From Bemisia tabaci (taxonomy: Eukaryota; Arthropoda; Insecta; Hemiptera; Aleyrodidae): 64,000 nucleotides of DNA. The notes under the pieces were generated by a model, which made no database searches, had not been told where the DNA came from, and was given only the letters and a program-made list of their open reading frames with translations. Shown here one piece after another: positions 34,738-45,389 of this stretch. The DNA lies in the NCBI RefSeq assembly GCF_918797505.1, contig NC_092796.1, positions 55,148,851-55,212,850 of the forward strand. The letters are read 5' to 3'. Positions within the stretch are counted from its first letter, which is position 1. The number at the start of each line of letters is the position of its first letter. A program made the position numbers and the translations under genes.

Positions 34738-35189
34738 TTCGTCCACTGTCAATGCTGACAGGAGAACCTTAGACCTTGGACGGAACGGCAACACGGGTTT
34801 ACTACTGTCATGGCGAGCATAGAGAGGATCTCGGGGCCGATCCGTGCTAAAATCGCTGTGTTTCTGTCTAATGATCAGGTCATTACCTTAACTTTTCCCC
34901 TGGAATTGGAAGGACTCTCAACGTATTGCCCAAGAAGCGGAGTCCAGGGAGGGGGTGTCACTCATGAATCCTCCCGGCGGCGTGACTTAGTTTTGAAACG
35001 GTTTCGAGGAGCGAAAATGGGAGGGGGCCCTGGATCCCCCCGCGGTCCCCCGCCTGACCCCACCCCGGATGCATGCCTCGGACAGGTGAGCGGAGGATAG
35101 AATAGAAGGCACTCGCGGAAAAATTGGATTTGCCAAGTCGCCCAATTTAACGGGACCTTACCTAGTCCTAGTTTGAACCAACGGATTTG

Positions 35190-35650
35190 TTATTAAATCC
35201 ATGGCTGCTCTTGAAAGCCGAACAGAACAGAAGTGCCGTTCGAACATTCTGAATCTTTGAACTATAACAGCGAAAGGGTTCGTGCCCAAGTTTTGAGTGA
35301 CTGCAAATTCTTGTAAAACTTTACCTCTCTAAAATGTCGATCTTCGAAATATCAGCAAGAAAACCCAATCGTTTTTTTCCTCAAAAGAAAAATGGAATAA
35401 ACAAAAAAGGGGATCGAAATGGTTGTAATGTGGATGTAAACTAAATCTATGGCTGCCCTTTTTCTTATTTTGAAACATTCTAATTTTTTGAACTATATCG
35501 GCAAAGAGGTTCGTGCCCAAGTTTCTGAATGGCTGCAAATTTTTGTAAAACGATACCTCTCTAAAATGTCAACCTTCGGAACATCAGCAAGAAAAAAATA
35601 TGGTTTTTTTTTAAAAAAAAAGAAGAGTACATATGAAAAAGGGGGTTGAA
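35190..35650. repeat. Tandem duplication, 231-bp period
   Basis: CGTGCCCAAG recurs at 35,281 and 35,512. Each unit contains TAAATC(C/T)ATGGCTGC, GAACTATA, CTGCAAATT, TACCTCTCTAAAATGTC and ATCAGCAAGAAAA. Copies have diverged by point changes and poly-A length, so the duplication is not recent. Confidence 0.85.
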
Positions 35651-35694
35651 TATTTTGTAACTTAGGTACAAACACTCACTGAAACTTGTGAATT

Positions 35695-35774
35695 CTATCA
35701 TTCTTATTGTTTTTTTTCTTTTGTTTCAGGTATGTTTCTCGATATCTATTTTTCGAACATCCTTCTTCGTGAGT
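35695..35774 (+). promoter_or_regulatory. Candidate recursive (ratchet) splice site
   Basis: A pyrimidine tract (TTTTTTTTCTTTTGTTTCAG) abuts GTATGT at junction 35,729|35,730, so an acceptor is followed with no exon by a donor. A second donor, GTGAGT, starts at 35,769, leaving a 39-nt would-be exon. Drosophila ratchet points have this (Y)nNCAG|GTRAGT form, often with a nearby cryptic donor that helps exon definition. Same hexamer GTATGT as the candidate at 45.2 kb. It could instead be an ordinary acceptor of a small exon, or chance. Confidence 0.4.
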
Positions 35775-35961
35775 ATCATTCATTTTTTTCCGATAGCGCC
35801 ACTTTCTCATTTCCAAGCACTCCTCCGGCCAAGTTTATCAGAAAGGAACCAACCCACATTTTCGAAAAAATTGAGTTAAGAATGTTTTTGAGTTTCACTA
35901 GTCGTAAATTTTCTCCTGCCAAAATAGTTAGTCTTATAAATAAGTCTTGGGAAGTCTTATA

Positions 35962-36010
<49 letters not shown>

Positions 36011-36229
36011 TGTGTGAAAAGAGAGGTTAAATTTATTTTTTACATCGAATTTCATGCAGGAATAAAACTTCAAACCTCTTTTTCTCAGTTTCAACCAAGT
36101 GGGTTGGTTCCTTTCTATGATCTCTGTCCACTTATCTGTAATCCTTTGGAGCCGAAATTTTCGTTTTTCCCTATCGGCCAATCAAATCCCTCACTAACGG
36201 TACATCCACCGCGTGAAGACGTCAGGTAA
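35775..36229. other. AT-rich stretch with a 45-base poly-T
   Basis: The 165-codon ORF spanning 35,732-36,229 is the longest in the window, but a third of its interest comes from a poly-phenylalanine run encoded by the T tract. Not a gene. Confidence 0.7.
35965..36009. repeat. T45 homopolymer
   Basis: Forty-five consecutive T on the + strand. No retroelement body or tRNA-like head was found next to it to explain it as a poly-A tail on the - strand. Confidence 0.98.
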
Positions 36230-36660
36230 TCCTTCCTGATGCACGAGCAAGCACGGCATCGTCGGAGGACTCATAAGTGGGATGGACCCCAACGTTGCGA
36301 AAGGGAAGAAGAGAACGTGTAGCCGTTGACTGGGGCCAATGCACGGGGCAAGGATCCGATCCGGACCGGACGGCGGACGGGGGATTGAATTGGATTGTAT
36401 AAGTGCGGTGTGATGCATGAATGATTCCGATGCACATTATTCGAGGCGGGGGGCGCGGGGAGCGGCGCGGCGTTAGCCGTTAACTGGGTTAAGAATGAAA
36501 GTTATCCGCGGCTCCAGAGCTTAGCGCGGAAACGGCCCCGCTCCAGGTCCACGGCCCGGGTGTCCTTTAACTTTTAAAGGTTGGGAGGCCCGCGTCTGAG
36601 GCAATCGACCGTCGCGGCACTTGCTGCCCGGCTCCGACGCACGAGCTTCAAACCGGAGCT
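36230..36660. promoter_or_regulatory. GC-rich island 8
   Basis: CpG-rich, with GGATCCGATCCGGACCGGAC and GGGGCGCGGGGAGCGGCGCG words. Overlapping ORFs on both strands, none recognised. Borders directly on a family B element. Confidence 0.28.
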
Positions 36661-36669
36661 TTTGCAGCA

Positions 36670-36861
36670 CACTGAAAATAAAGTTACGGGCTATGTAGAC
36701 ATACCGTTCGTTCCGGGCTCAGAGGCCGAAAGTTCCGGGTGCCTGGAGCCGAGGCTTCAATTGCCCCGGGTGCTAAGCCCGGAACTTTCGGCTTTTGAGC
36801 CTGGAACGCGGACGGTATGCCGTAAAGTACGACTTCCACGGCCGGAGTTTTTTTTTCAGTG
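36670..36861. mobile_element. Foldback element, family B copy 1
   Basis: 192 bp, ends CACTGAAAA and TTTTCAGTG, with inverted words ACCGTTCGTTCCGGGCTC / GAGCCTGGAACGCGGACGGT and CCGAAAGTTCCGGGTGC / GGAACTTTCGG. Perfect 2-bp duplication CA (36,668-36,669; 36,862-36,863). The interior is GC-rich and unrelated to families A and C, which share its ends. Confidence 0.93.
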
Positions 36862-36917
36862 CACCCCATCGGGAACCAGAAACGAGACGTCAACGTTGTA
36901 GTCTGGAATGGAGCTCC

Positions 36918-37045
36918 TGCAAGGTGTCTACTAGTATTGAAAGTCCGGAATTTGTGCTGATTTTTTGAGAGCGGTGCGAAAGTACTGAGAAAGTACGGAT
37001 ATTTTGGCAGGAGGTCCGGAATTTTTCGCTTCATTCGGCCTAAGA
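36918..37045. mobile_element. TCCGGAA-type element fragment (family N)
   Basis: GGTGTCTACTAG, AAAGTCCGGAATTTG, AAAGTACTGAGAAAGTACGG and GGTCCGGAATTTTTC match, in order, the left part of the element at 53,036-53,331. Right half missing. Confidence 0.65.
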
Positions 37046-37900
37046 AGAATGCAATCCCTCGCGGATTTATTCTTGGGCAGTATTTTCCCCTCGCGATTGT
37101 GGAGCCAGTTATCTTCACATCGAGAATTTCAAAATTGTTCGAATTACGTCACGTTAATGTACTGACGAAGTAAGAAGCGAATTTTCTGTTGAGATATTAC
37201 ATTTTTGGGGAAAAATGGACAAGGTACCATAAACTGATTTCTTATCAGTCAGTTGTAGTACATACCCTGTCCTGCGAAAGCTCGCGATTTCTGACTTGAC
37301 ATAATGAAATTTCATGCACCTAAAATTTCAAGACGTTTCATTTTGCTGAAATGTGATATTTCATTTTCAATGAAATATCAACGATTATTCAGGGAATGCG
37401 TTTATACTATGAGAATTTCATTACATGTACAAGCCAGCTATTTGAAATTCCCTTTTACTTTACGCGGCAACCGGGCGGATGGGTGGATTTAGATTGGATG
37501 AGTGGTACCTTGACCGATCCTAACCCCGACAGGTGATGTGGTGCCCAAACTTGTAATTTGAATAATGTGGAGGCTCGCCGCACTACAAGGGAGGAAAATT
37601 CCTGTTTTCCAAGTCTCGCCTCTCGCGCGCACGGCCGATAACCCGGAGGCATCGCGATGCGTCCACCTCAGGTACCCACGAGCTCAGCCTTCTCACACCG
37701 ATTATTTTGGGTCACCGGATTCTCATGCGTTTAACTGAATAGCCTTTCGCCCGCGGGGAGGACTAAACGTTGTTGTCGCGAATAAATTCCAGGATCTTTA
37801 GCACTAACGTTCTTTTCAAAAAGGAAATGTTCCTGGACTGTCGGCAAAGACCTATATCGTTGCCTTCAGCCTCCCGCAAATGCGTAACGTCAGGCTAATT
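37046..37900. other. No gene seen
   Basis: Mixed sequence with short ORFs only. Around 37,305-37,375 there is an imperfect inverted run of AATTTCA/TGAAAT words. Confidence 0.45.
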
Positions 37901-38144
37901 CTGCCTTGCTAAGGAAGAAGAAAGAGCCTTCAGACGTTGCCAAATTATCTTCGATATAAAACGAATTTTCGGGGAAAGTAGAGATTTATCTTCGAATTTT
38001 CCTCAGAAAACTGTTCGAAAAGAAATCTAAAGCATCTGTAAATTCCAATAAAAGCTATAACTCTCCTCAAAAATAAATATTTTCCCCTAGAGAATTTGGC
38101 AGTATCCGAATGTTCATACGGGGTTTTTTTCTTAGCACGGTAGA
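37901..38144. mobile_element. Family E foldback element, copy 4
   Basis: CTGCCTTGCTAAGGAAGAAG left, CTTAGCACGGTAG right, ACGTTGCCAAATTATC and GAATTTGGCAGTATCC inside. Confidence 0.82.
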
Positions 38145-40370
38145 CTTAGCTGCTTCACGAAAATTAACAACCTGGTTCTCCATCGAAAATTCAACAGAAG
38201 CGAGTTGAAGACGGACCCGTGCGGGGTGTATACCCTCGGTAAAAACCAGAAAATATTAGGAAATCCGATATCGTAAGGAAAAATTTTGCCAATATCAGAA
38301 AAATTGGTCATGGAACTGAAATTTCTTAGTGCTTCGAATATTTCATTCAAATCTTCAAATATTTTGACTCGTTACATCAAACGAGTAAATTAACTCTCGT
38401 AAAATATCAAGAAATGTCATTTGAAACCTCGGGACAAATTCAAAATGAAATTTTTGTAGACACTGTTAGATTTCAAGAAGCGCCATCAAGAAATGGCAAC
38501 TAGTGGAGTAAGAGAGCTGATGATATTGATCGATGTCGATGAGGAGACGTGCAGCTTACGTTTGAGGGTCTACAAAAAGAGGACCTTGTCCGTTAGTTTT
38601 TCGTCCTCCAGTTTCAGTAAATGGGAACGATGTATTCCGAGCAGTCCTCGGTCATCCGTTTGAGCTGTACGCTCTATGATGCCCGCCGATTATTTGCGAA
38701 ACGAGCCAAGTTGAAATTTGCACTACGTGGTGAAGGTTTTTGAGCTTGCGCCATGGGCTTGGCCTCAGACGAAACGTGCTGTGTTTTTCAAAAACCCACT
38801 CTGGAGCTATCACTTGCAGCCGAAATATATCGACGGCGTAAGTCCGCAATCACATATCTCGTTTGCGGTGTCTGTAAACCTCCGCCTCTATGTTATTTTT
38901 TTTCAAGAGAACAAATTGACATCTTTCCTTGAAGTTTTTGCAGAATTTTCATCGCACGGATAAGAAAATCACGGCAGTTTTAAAGAATTGCCGTGGTGTA
39001 GTTTTCCGTTTAAAAAATAAAGTATGACAGGAAGTCTGCGACGTCGCAAACCGCGTCATGTGATTGCCGACTTACATCGTCGATATGAAGACTCGTACCC
39101 CGACGGCTACCCATTGGTTGGAAATTATTTCGGGAATCCAATTTTCTTCAGATTCCTTCAGGAAACCTCCCATTTTCAGCGTGTGAAGTGGACTGTAATA
39201 TCTGTCACATCACTAGCTAACTTTGCTCGAATAGGGATACTTGGCTTGCGGACGATCCCGAGCTATTCCATCCCAGGGATGGAAATTATCCCAAGGATGG
39301 AAATTATCCCAGGGATTTAGTCGGGATCCTGAGGGCAAGCCGAAGCGACGGAGACATGAGCGCGCAACTTGGAGACTTGTCGCTAAGTGTATTTACTCTA
39401 CGGGGAGGGGTAGGGGGAGGGGGCGTGGGGGCAGCTGCAGCTAAGAAAACAATCTTACGTCTTACGTCGGGCTGGATCGATTTTTGAGGGGCAGCTTAAA
39501 GTGCAGGTCGGCTGGATGGTGGATGGTGGATGTTGGAGCAGGGTTTTCAGACGGCAAACAGAGTCGGGGCCCCGTTCTCCTCGGTCCAGACCGACCAAGA
39601 ATTATTTTTGCATAATTTCAAACCCGGGTCGCGTCGGAATTCCACCACTCCGGGCAGGGTGTTGTCAGACCTTTGGGCGAAACAACAGCGGCCCCTGCCC
39701 TATGTAAACACGGTGTATGTTCGGTAAATGAATGCTAAGTTGAACCCTCTTTGACTTCGTTTTATTCGACAGTGTCGGCACAGTCCTCTTAAATATTACT
39801 GTAATCGTGGGAGTTCAGTTGTAGACACAGTAGACCCTTGATCATCGGTGTTCTTTATGTTCTTAAAAAAACATGCAGAATCAACTTTTGACTACCGATT
39901 TTCCTTTAAGAGGTCACGTTTACACGTATACGTAGCAAGGATGAAAGTACCCTGATGGTGAAGGTGCCACACTGTCACAGGTGTATTTTTCTTCCTTTGA
40001 AAACTAAATAATGTCTGTCCTATTTTGTCGGTCATATTTAGTTTCCAAATGCCATCAGTTGATTTTAATCATGCGATTTTTAACTAAACCCTTTTACGAA
40101 TAACTTCCTGAGTCGAGCTACTTGCGGTATCATGTAAATTTTTCTTATCTGGCAATTTCTTTTTGGTTTAAACCCTTTTACGAAGAATTTCTTGTGTCAA
40201 TCTACTCGCATCGTGGCATCGTGTACATTTTCCTAATCTAGCAATTTCTTATTGGTTTCCGTGGTCACTATATCTTTATCTCAATCGAACGCTAGGATAA
40301 TATTCTACGCAGGCTGGTTTGGAACATTTTGAACGCGGATATTTATCCCAAAATCGCTCATTTTCACTAG
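38145..40370. other. No gene recognised; small tandem repeats
   Basis: ORFs up to 98 codons without motifs. 39,271-39,316 holds two and a half units of GGATGGAAATTATCCCA. 39,505-39,540 has TGGATGG repeats. 38,360-38,470 carries AAATATCAAGAAATGTCATT and TTTTTGTAGACACTGTTA, resembling the degraded family Q pieces elsewhere. A GC-rich patch lies at 39,330-39,450. Confidence 0.45.
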
Positions 40371-40479
40371 AATGAATCCTGGTGATCAACTGTCACACCA
40401 AAAATGCTGCACCATCTCTCACACAATCGAGTCGAGCACTTCTGAACGGATTTCCCGCGGCTTTCGCGTAACGCGATTT

Positions 40480-40985
40480 ATTTCTGCACCACTCGGCAAG
40501 TACATCGAGGCTGCCTTGTTTAAGACAGCATTAAGCGGTGAAAATCCTATTTACTCCCCCCCCCCCTCCCGACGTCTACCCGCGCTTACCCGAAATCTCC
40601 GTCCCTCATTTCCATGTCGCCCCTTTCTGGAGGTGCATTTCGTCGCTCGGGAAAAAGAGACAACAAAGTATTTGCCTTGTCCGGGGTTGTCCCTTGTTCC
40701 CGGGAACTCCGGAACGAGGCAGTGGCGTGGCGTGAATGATCGATTATCGATACTTCCCCATTTAAAGCTGTGGTAAAGAATCGATTAGTAAGGTGTTCGT
40801 TGCGAACACCCTGTTAATCGATTTTTTCCATAGGTTTAAATGGTAGATTGATCGATATATCGCAAAGCACGCCACGCCACTGGAACGAGGGCCTCCCGCG
40901 AAAACCGCTGCCGCCCGAACGGCAACCGTGACCTCTTCTGTGTGCTCTTCCAATCTCAGCGTTGACAATGCTCGTCTAACTCGAT
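40480..40985. promoter_or_regulatory. GC-rich island 9 interrupted by a hAT-like MITE
   Basis: CpG-rich sequence (with a C11 run near 40,556) continues on either side of the family L insertion at 40,720-40,882, so the island predates the insertion. No coding feature recognised. Confidence 0.28.
40720..40882. mobile_element. hAT-like MITE, family L copy 3 (best copy)
   Basis: 163 bp from CAGTGGCGTGGCGTG to CACGCCACGCCACTG, flanked by a perfect 8-bp duplication GAACGAGG (40,712-40,719 and 40,883-40,890). A central hairpin GGTGTTCG-TTGC-GAACACC divides arms rich in ATCGATT. Ends of CAGTGGCG type plus 8-bp duplications identify the hAT superfamily. No transposase, so mobilised in trans. Confidence 0.97.
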
Positions 40986-42494
40986 TTAATTTGCCCGCCG
41001 CCAAAGAAAGGGAAACGCAAAAAAAAGAGAGGAGGGCGCCTCAATTAAATTCGGAAGGGAGAAAAAAAATTGTTTGAGGAATTAAAATTGGTTCCCGTGC
41101 GAAGGAACGTCTCCAGAATGTTTACGCGCGCTGTTTTTCTTCTCGCCCTTCGAGCTTTTTCATCCGCGGCCTTGCTCTTCTCTTTTTTTCGTTGTTTCTT
41201 TCTCCCCGAGCGCCAATCAAACACCTCCCTTCTTCGAGTCGTTTAAGTATTCTTTTTTTGTCCCCTTGTTTTCGCTCGGATTTTTCCTCCTGCTCTTCAA
41301 GTGGCACCAAGAGCTCGAGGTGCCGGGATTTTGTATTTTTCAGCTTTTGAAGACGTCTCCCCCCCCCCTCCCCCCGCCCCCTGCCACCCGCGAGACTTTA
41401 GAGCTTTCCCTTTTATATAAATTGGTATTTAATGAATATATCATTGAACGCAACGAGAGGTGGTAACAGGCGAAATTTGGTGGGCTAACCGACTGGAGGA
41501 TCATTTAACGCCAGGGTGAACCGCAAACAAAAATCGTTTTTTTATTTATTTATTGTTTTCATTCCATTTTAAAACTTTTTTCCATGAATTCATTCCGAAT
41601 CAGGTCCAAGAGAGTCGCGAGTTCTTTCTTGTTTCTGAAATGAAATCAATTTAAAAAATAAATTCAATTTGGTCTCTTTGATATGCTGAGATTACCCTAG
41701 AAAAAGTGAGGGGCTTGGAGGGAAAGCCGCTTAATTGCAGTTTTTGCTTTTTCAAAAAATACGTGTTGAAAGTTTCAAAATTACATGGAGCCTTTTGGCG
41801 GAAAGGAAGGTGAAACTGGCTTTTTTATGCTTTACAAATATAATTGGATTTTAGTAATGAATTTCTTGTAGATTATATTTTAAGACTAGTTTAATTAAAA
41901 TCATTGATATTTAAATTTTTTCTAAAACTGCACTTTTGCGCCTTGTCCTGGAAACCCCTCATATATTGTTAAGGTATGAGATCTCTTACGGTACTTTGTC
42001 TCCGATTACCGTCAACTCTGGGATGGTCTCGTCCTCTGCTTAAAATCGAGTCAGGACTGTACGCATGCATGGTGCTCCGTAATATGCTCTATAGCTGTAT
42101 CTTCTTCGAACACTATCGGCAACAAGGCAGAGCCTTCCATTAACTCGGTAGTTCTTTGTCGCAAATTCAGCCGATACTTGAGCACTTGAGCAGCTATCGG
42201 TAATTGGTCCAAGACTATCAATATGAAGATGTTGAGAACGTTTCATATTTAATGCCAGCATCTCCTCTGAATCTGCTCTTTTCTTTACTCTTCGCCGCTC
42301 TACGTCATGTTCTGCCCCCCGCCCTCCCCTTTCACTCAAGCTCCGATGGAGTCTTCACTTCTTGGAAAGTACCCTACCTTTTCCGCGCTCCCGCCAAAGT
42401 TGTCGAATTTAACAAAAAACATATTTTTCCTCATTTTGCTTCGCTTTTAACATATCTTGCGTACCTACCTACGTACAAAAGTGGTCACTATCAG
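40986..42494. other. No gene seen
   Basis: A C-rich run at 41,360-41,385 and short ORFs only. 41,930-41,960 (GCGCCTTGTCCTGGAAACC) resembles the family Q tail at the end of the window. Confidence 0.45.
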
Positions 42495-42560
42495 GGCCGG
42501 ATTTACCTACTTGCCGCCTATGGGCCGCCTATATTTTGCCGCCCCTTCTTATTCGTTTGA
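42495..42560 (+). mobile_element. hAT-type transposon end fragment
   Basis: CAGGGCCGGATTTACCTACT followed by TGCCGCCTATGGGC is a widespread insect hAT-type terminus as I remember it. No opposite end is present within a few kb, so it is a truncated relic. Confidence 0.5.
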
Positions 42561-42804
42561 AACATCAATAAAAACCATCAAGTGAACGTGCCGAGGGAGA
42601 GGGTGCTAACACGCGTTTACACGTGTTGGACACATTTTTGCGAAAGCCCTGTCAACACTAGCAAAGTTCTCGGAACTTGCGCGAATTTAAGTTCCGTAAA
42701 CCTATCTCTGTGTGAACAAGGCCTTCCATTTGTAAGAAATGAACGTAAAAATTATGCAAGAACAAACATAAATGTGGTTTAATAATTTTAACTTCCGCCG
42801 TGCC

Positions 42805-43028
42805 ACCGCGAACGCACTGTGTTTGACGCAATGCGTGAAGTAATCATGAAGTCTAGTAGGCGCTATGCGTCTCACGCTGACTGCACTGTCTTTGACGCAA
42901 TGCGTGAAGTATTCATGCAGTCTTGTAGGCGCTATGCGTTTCACGTCGACGACTGCTGAGTGGTGCTGACCGCACTATGTTTGGTTTGACGCATTGCGTG
43001 AAGTATTCATGCATCTGTAGGTGCTAAT
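42805..43028. repeat. Three tandem copies of a family I-like motif
   Basis: GACGCA(A/T)TGCGTGAAGTA starts at 42,825, 42,894 and 42,989 (spacings 69 and 95) and each is followed by CATG and TGTAGG(C/T)GC. The motif resembles one arm of the 74-bp palindromes at 12.2 and 57.9 kb (GCGTGAAGTATC... TTGTAGGCGC). Confidence 0.85.
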
Positions 43029-43179
43029 ATGTTTACATGCCGAACGATTCAACAATCGACTCGCAGATAACGTACGCTCCAAGCTTCCTACCGCGTTTTC
43101 AGTGCCGTTTTTATTCTTTCTTTTTGAAGGGTGGGGGGGAGGGGGACCTTGCAGCGACAGGCATCCTGCACACAAAATT

Positions 43180-43197
43180 GGGGGGGGGGGGGGGGGG
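43180..43197. repeat. G18 homopolymer
   Basis: Eighteen consecutive G, the longest G run in the window, in a GC-rich patch (43,120-43,300). Confidence 0.95.
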
Positions 43198-43401
43198 TAG
43201 CTGGGGGTCTGGAAGTGTTAGAAGCCAGCGGCGGCGGCGCGTAGAAATGCTGAGCCCGAGATGGAGGAAGCGGGAGCCGAGCGCGTTGGGCGCCGAACAC
43301 TTGTTCCCTGTTAAATGGAGCACCGAGCATCACGATCTTCGATCACGTCATTTTCCACGTTGCCGCGCCGGATCCCAAGCCGGAGCAGACGCCCTGCTAT
43401 A

Positions 43402-43652
43402 CTGTCGTGCTAAGGAAAAACGCCGTATGAGCCTTCAGGCGTTGCCAAGATTCTTTCGATATAAACCGAATTTACCGAGAAAATTGTGAATATTTTCCCC
43501 AAAAATTTTTAGACAATTTTGTACGCAATTTAATCTAAAATCTTTGAAAATCTCAAAGACAAATGTGCATGATTTTCGTCAAACATATGTTTTATCAAGG
43601 GAAATTTGGCAGCTCTCGAATGTTCATACGGCGTTCTTCCTTAGCACGGCAG
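43402..43652. mobile_element. Family E foldback element, copy 5
   Basis: Ends CTGTCGTGCTAAGGAAAAAC and CTTCCTTAGCACGGCAG, flanked on both sides by TA. Inside: GCGTTGCCAAGATTC and GAAATTTGGCAGCTC. The TA flanks could be a Tc1/mariner-type duplication, but copy 7 suggests AATA, so the family's target preference is unsettled. Confidence 0.9.
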
Positions 43653-44055
43653 TACAGATCTCGAAAATAAACTTTAAAAGCGAATCTAATTCAAAGTCTG
43701 AGGAGTCAGAGGGCTTAGAATCCATGACAATGGCTCAAATATCACGATGGGCGAATAGGCAAATTCTAGAATCCACTCCATACGTCACGATCCACGCTGA
43801 AAATTTGCGGTTTTTTAAGTCTCTTGTTAAGAAAAAAAGAAAAAGAAAACAGCGCGACACTGACGGAATTCCATACAGATGAGCTAACTTCGCCTCCAAA
43901 AACTGCGTGAAACCAATTATCAATAAACACAGCTCGGTTTGCAGAAATATGAGGATGTTGGCTGAGATGCATTTGTGATCTTATTTGTTTTCACCAGAGG
44001 AACAACCTCATATTACGGGGATCCATAAATGCGCTAATTTCTCACGCAGATCGTA

Positions 44056-44283
44056 CACTGGAAAAAAGAACACATTGGATCTAGAGTCCAGACTCTTGAC
44101 AACATTGACAAGAAAAAATATTCTTGATTCAATCGGATTTTTGCTTAAACCAAGAACCAAGCCTCTTAATTTCAGCGGATTCCTTTTGATTTAAGCAAAA
44201 ATCCGATTGAATCAAGAGTACTTTTTCTTGTCGATGTTTTTAAGAGTCTGGACTCTAGATCCAATGTGTTTTTTTTTCCAGTG
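44056..44283. mobile_element. Foldback MITE, family A copy 8
   Basis: Intact CACTGG and CCAGTG ends, perfect 2-bp duplication TA (44,054-44,055; 44,284-44,285). Confidence 0.95.
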
Positions 44284-44359
44284 TATGAGATATTACATCG
44301 TCGTCCGGGTGATAAAAGGGCTCAACTACATATTTAGATGAGCCCGGAAAAACGTTACG

Positions 44360-44650
44360 TTGTATGGACGTCAGATTTCATTGCAGAGTGTAGTTATAAG
44401 AGGAAGACGAAGTCGACTTGGCAGCGTGATGATCTCCTTATGTCGAAGAGCCACAGACCCGTCCCAGGCGTCGCCATCCCATACCCTCCCACGAGCTGAG
44501 CTGCGAGGTTCTTTTGGAGCTCCGAGAAGCGGTTCCCTTCTCCGTGTAGCTGGCAAGACTTGCAGGGTCTACGGGCAATATGTTCGAAACAATTCCTCTG
44601 CCGATTGCACCCTAATTCCCAAGAGCACTGAAGTCAAATAAAGAGGGGTA
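44360..44650. other. Unassigned block with a 93-codon ORF
   Basis: The + ORF 44,360-44,641 and an opposing 61-codon ORF overlap completely. No motif recognised. Treated as non-coding. Confidence 0.35.
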
Positions 44651-44727
44651 TTGGCAAGGGCCGAAATTGGCCCACTCCCGAAATTCCAGGATTTTTCAAT
44701 ATTTTGCAGTTGATGACGCATATTTCA

Positions 44728-45072
44728 GAGAAAAATTCTGTTTCGGTGATACTCGCATTTCTTGGCTTCAAAACAGAGGTCGATATATAGGTTCGAAGAC
44801 TAAACATTCGTGAGAATTCACGTCTTCACAGTGTTCCACACCAGATTTAATGCTGCGCCCGAAGGTGTTGTTTGACTCTCCTCACGTAGTTCACGTCTCA
44901 AATGGTTCCAAACAACACACTCAAAGCTCATAACTCACACCTGAGGGCCCAGCACGAAATTTGGTGTGGAACACCGAAAAAACGCGAATATTCGTGAATT
45001 TTCCTGTGGATCCAAGTTCAAAACTCTGCGTTGAAGCCAAAAAATGTGAGAATTGCCGGAATAAATTTTCAA
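44728..45072. mobile_element. Imperfect foldback element, about 345 bp (family M)
   Basis: Arms of about 120 bp: GAAAAATTCTGTTTCGGTGA, TTTCTTGGCTTCAAAACAGAG and GTGTTCCACACCAGATTT at the left are mirrored by AAATTTGGTGTGGAACAC, CTGCGTTGAAGCC and TTGCCGGAATAAATTTTC at the right. Diverged, so fairly old. Only one copy in the window. Confidence 0.8.
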
Positions 45073-45144
45073 ATAAAGAAATCAGCAAATTGATGACAAG
45101 TCTTGTCGTATAGTTTTTCCGGATTTTTGCAATCTTAAACTATA

Positions 45145-45266
45145 TTCTGACTAATGTTTCGATTCTTTTTTGTTGCAGGTATGTATTGCTGTTTTATCAA
45201 TTGTGCCTGCTTTCAGGCTCACAGCTCCAAAGCCCTTGGAGAACGATTAATAGCATCTTTGTAAGT
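45145..45266 (+). promoter_or_regulatory. Candidate recursive (ratchet) splice site with downstream donor
   Basis: TTTCGATTCTTTTTTGTTGCAG abuts GTATGT at junction 45,178|45,179. CTGACTAAT (45,148-45,155), a good branch-point match, lies about 25 nt upstream. A strong donor GTAAGT starts at 45,261, giving an 82-nt would-be exon (45,179-45,260), open in one frame. A second, weaker acceptor (CTGCTTTCAG, 45,217) lies inside. Either a ratchet point with its cryptic exon or a true small exon of a + strand gene. Confidence 0.42.
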
Positions 45267-45389
45267 TACAAAAATATCACCTCTATCCGCTTTTATATCC
45301 TGCGTAACAGATGTCTTCGCCCCTCTGCTGAAAGGACGTATCTTAATTTCCACGTGAGCTCCTTTTTACGTATTATTTAATGCTTTCTG

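Noticed and set aside
35732..36229. Longest ORF in the window, 165 codons on +
   Set aside because: A long phenylalanine run from the T45 tract keeps it open; no domain, and composition is AT-driven.
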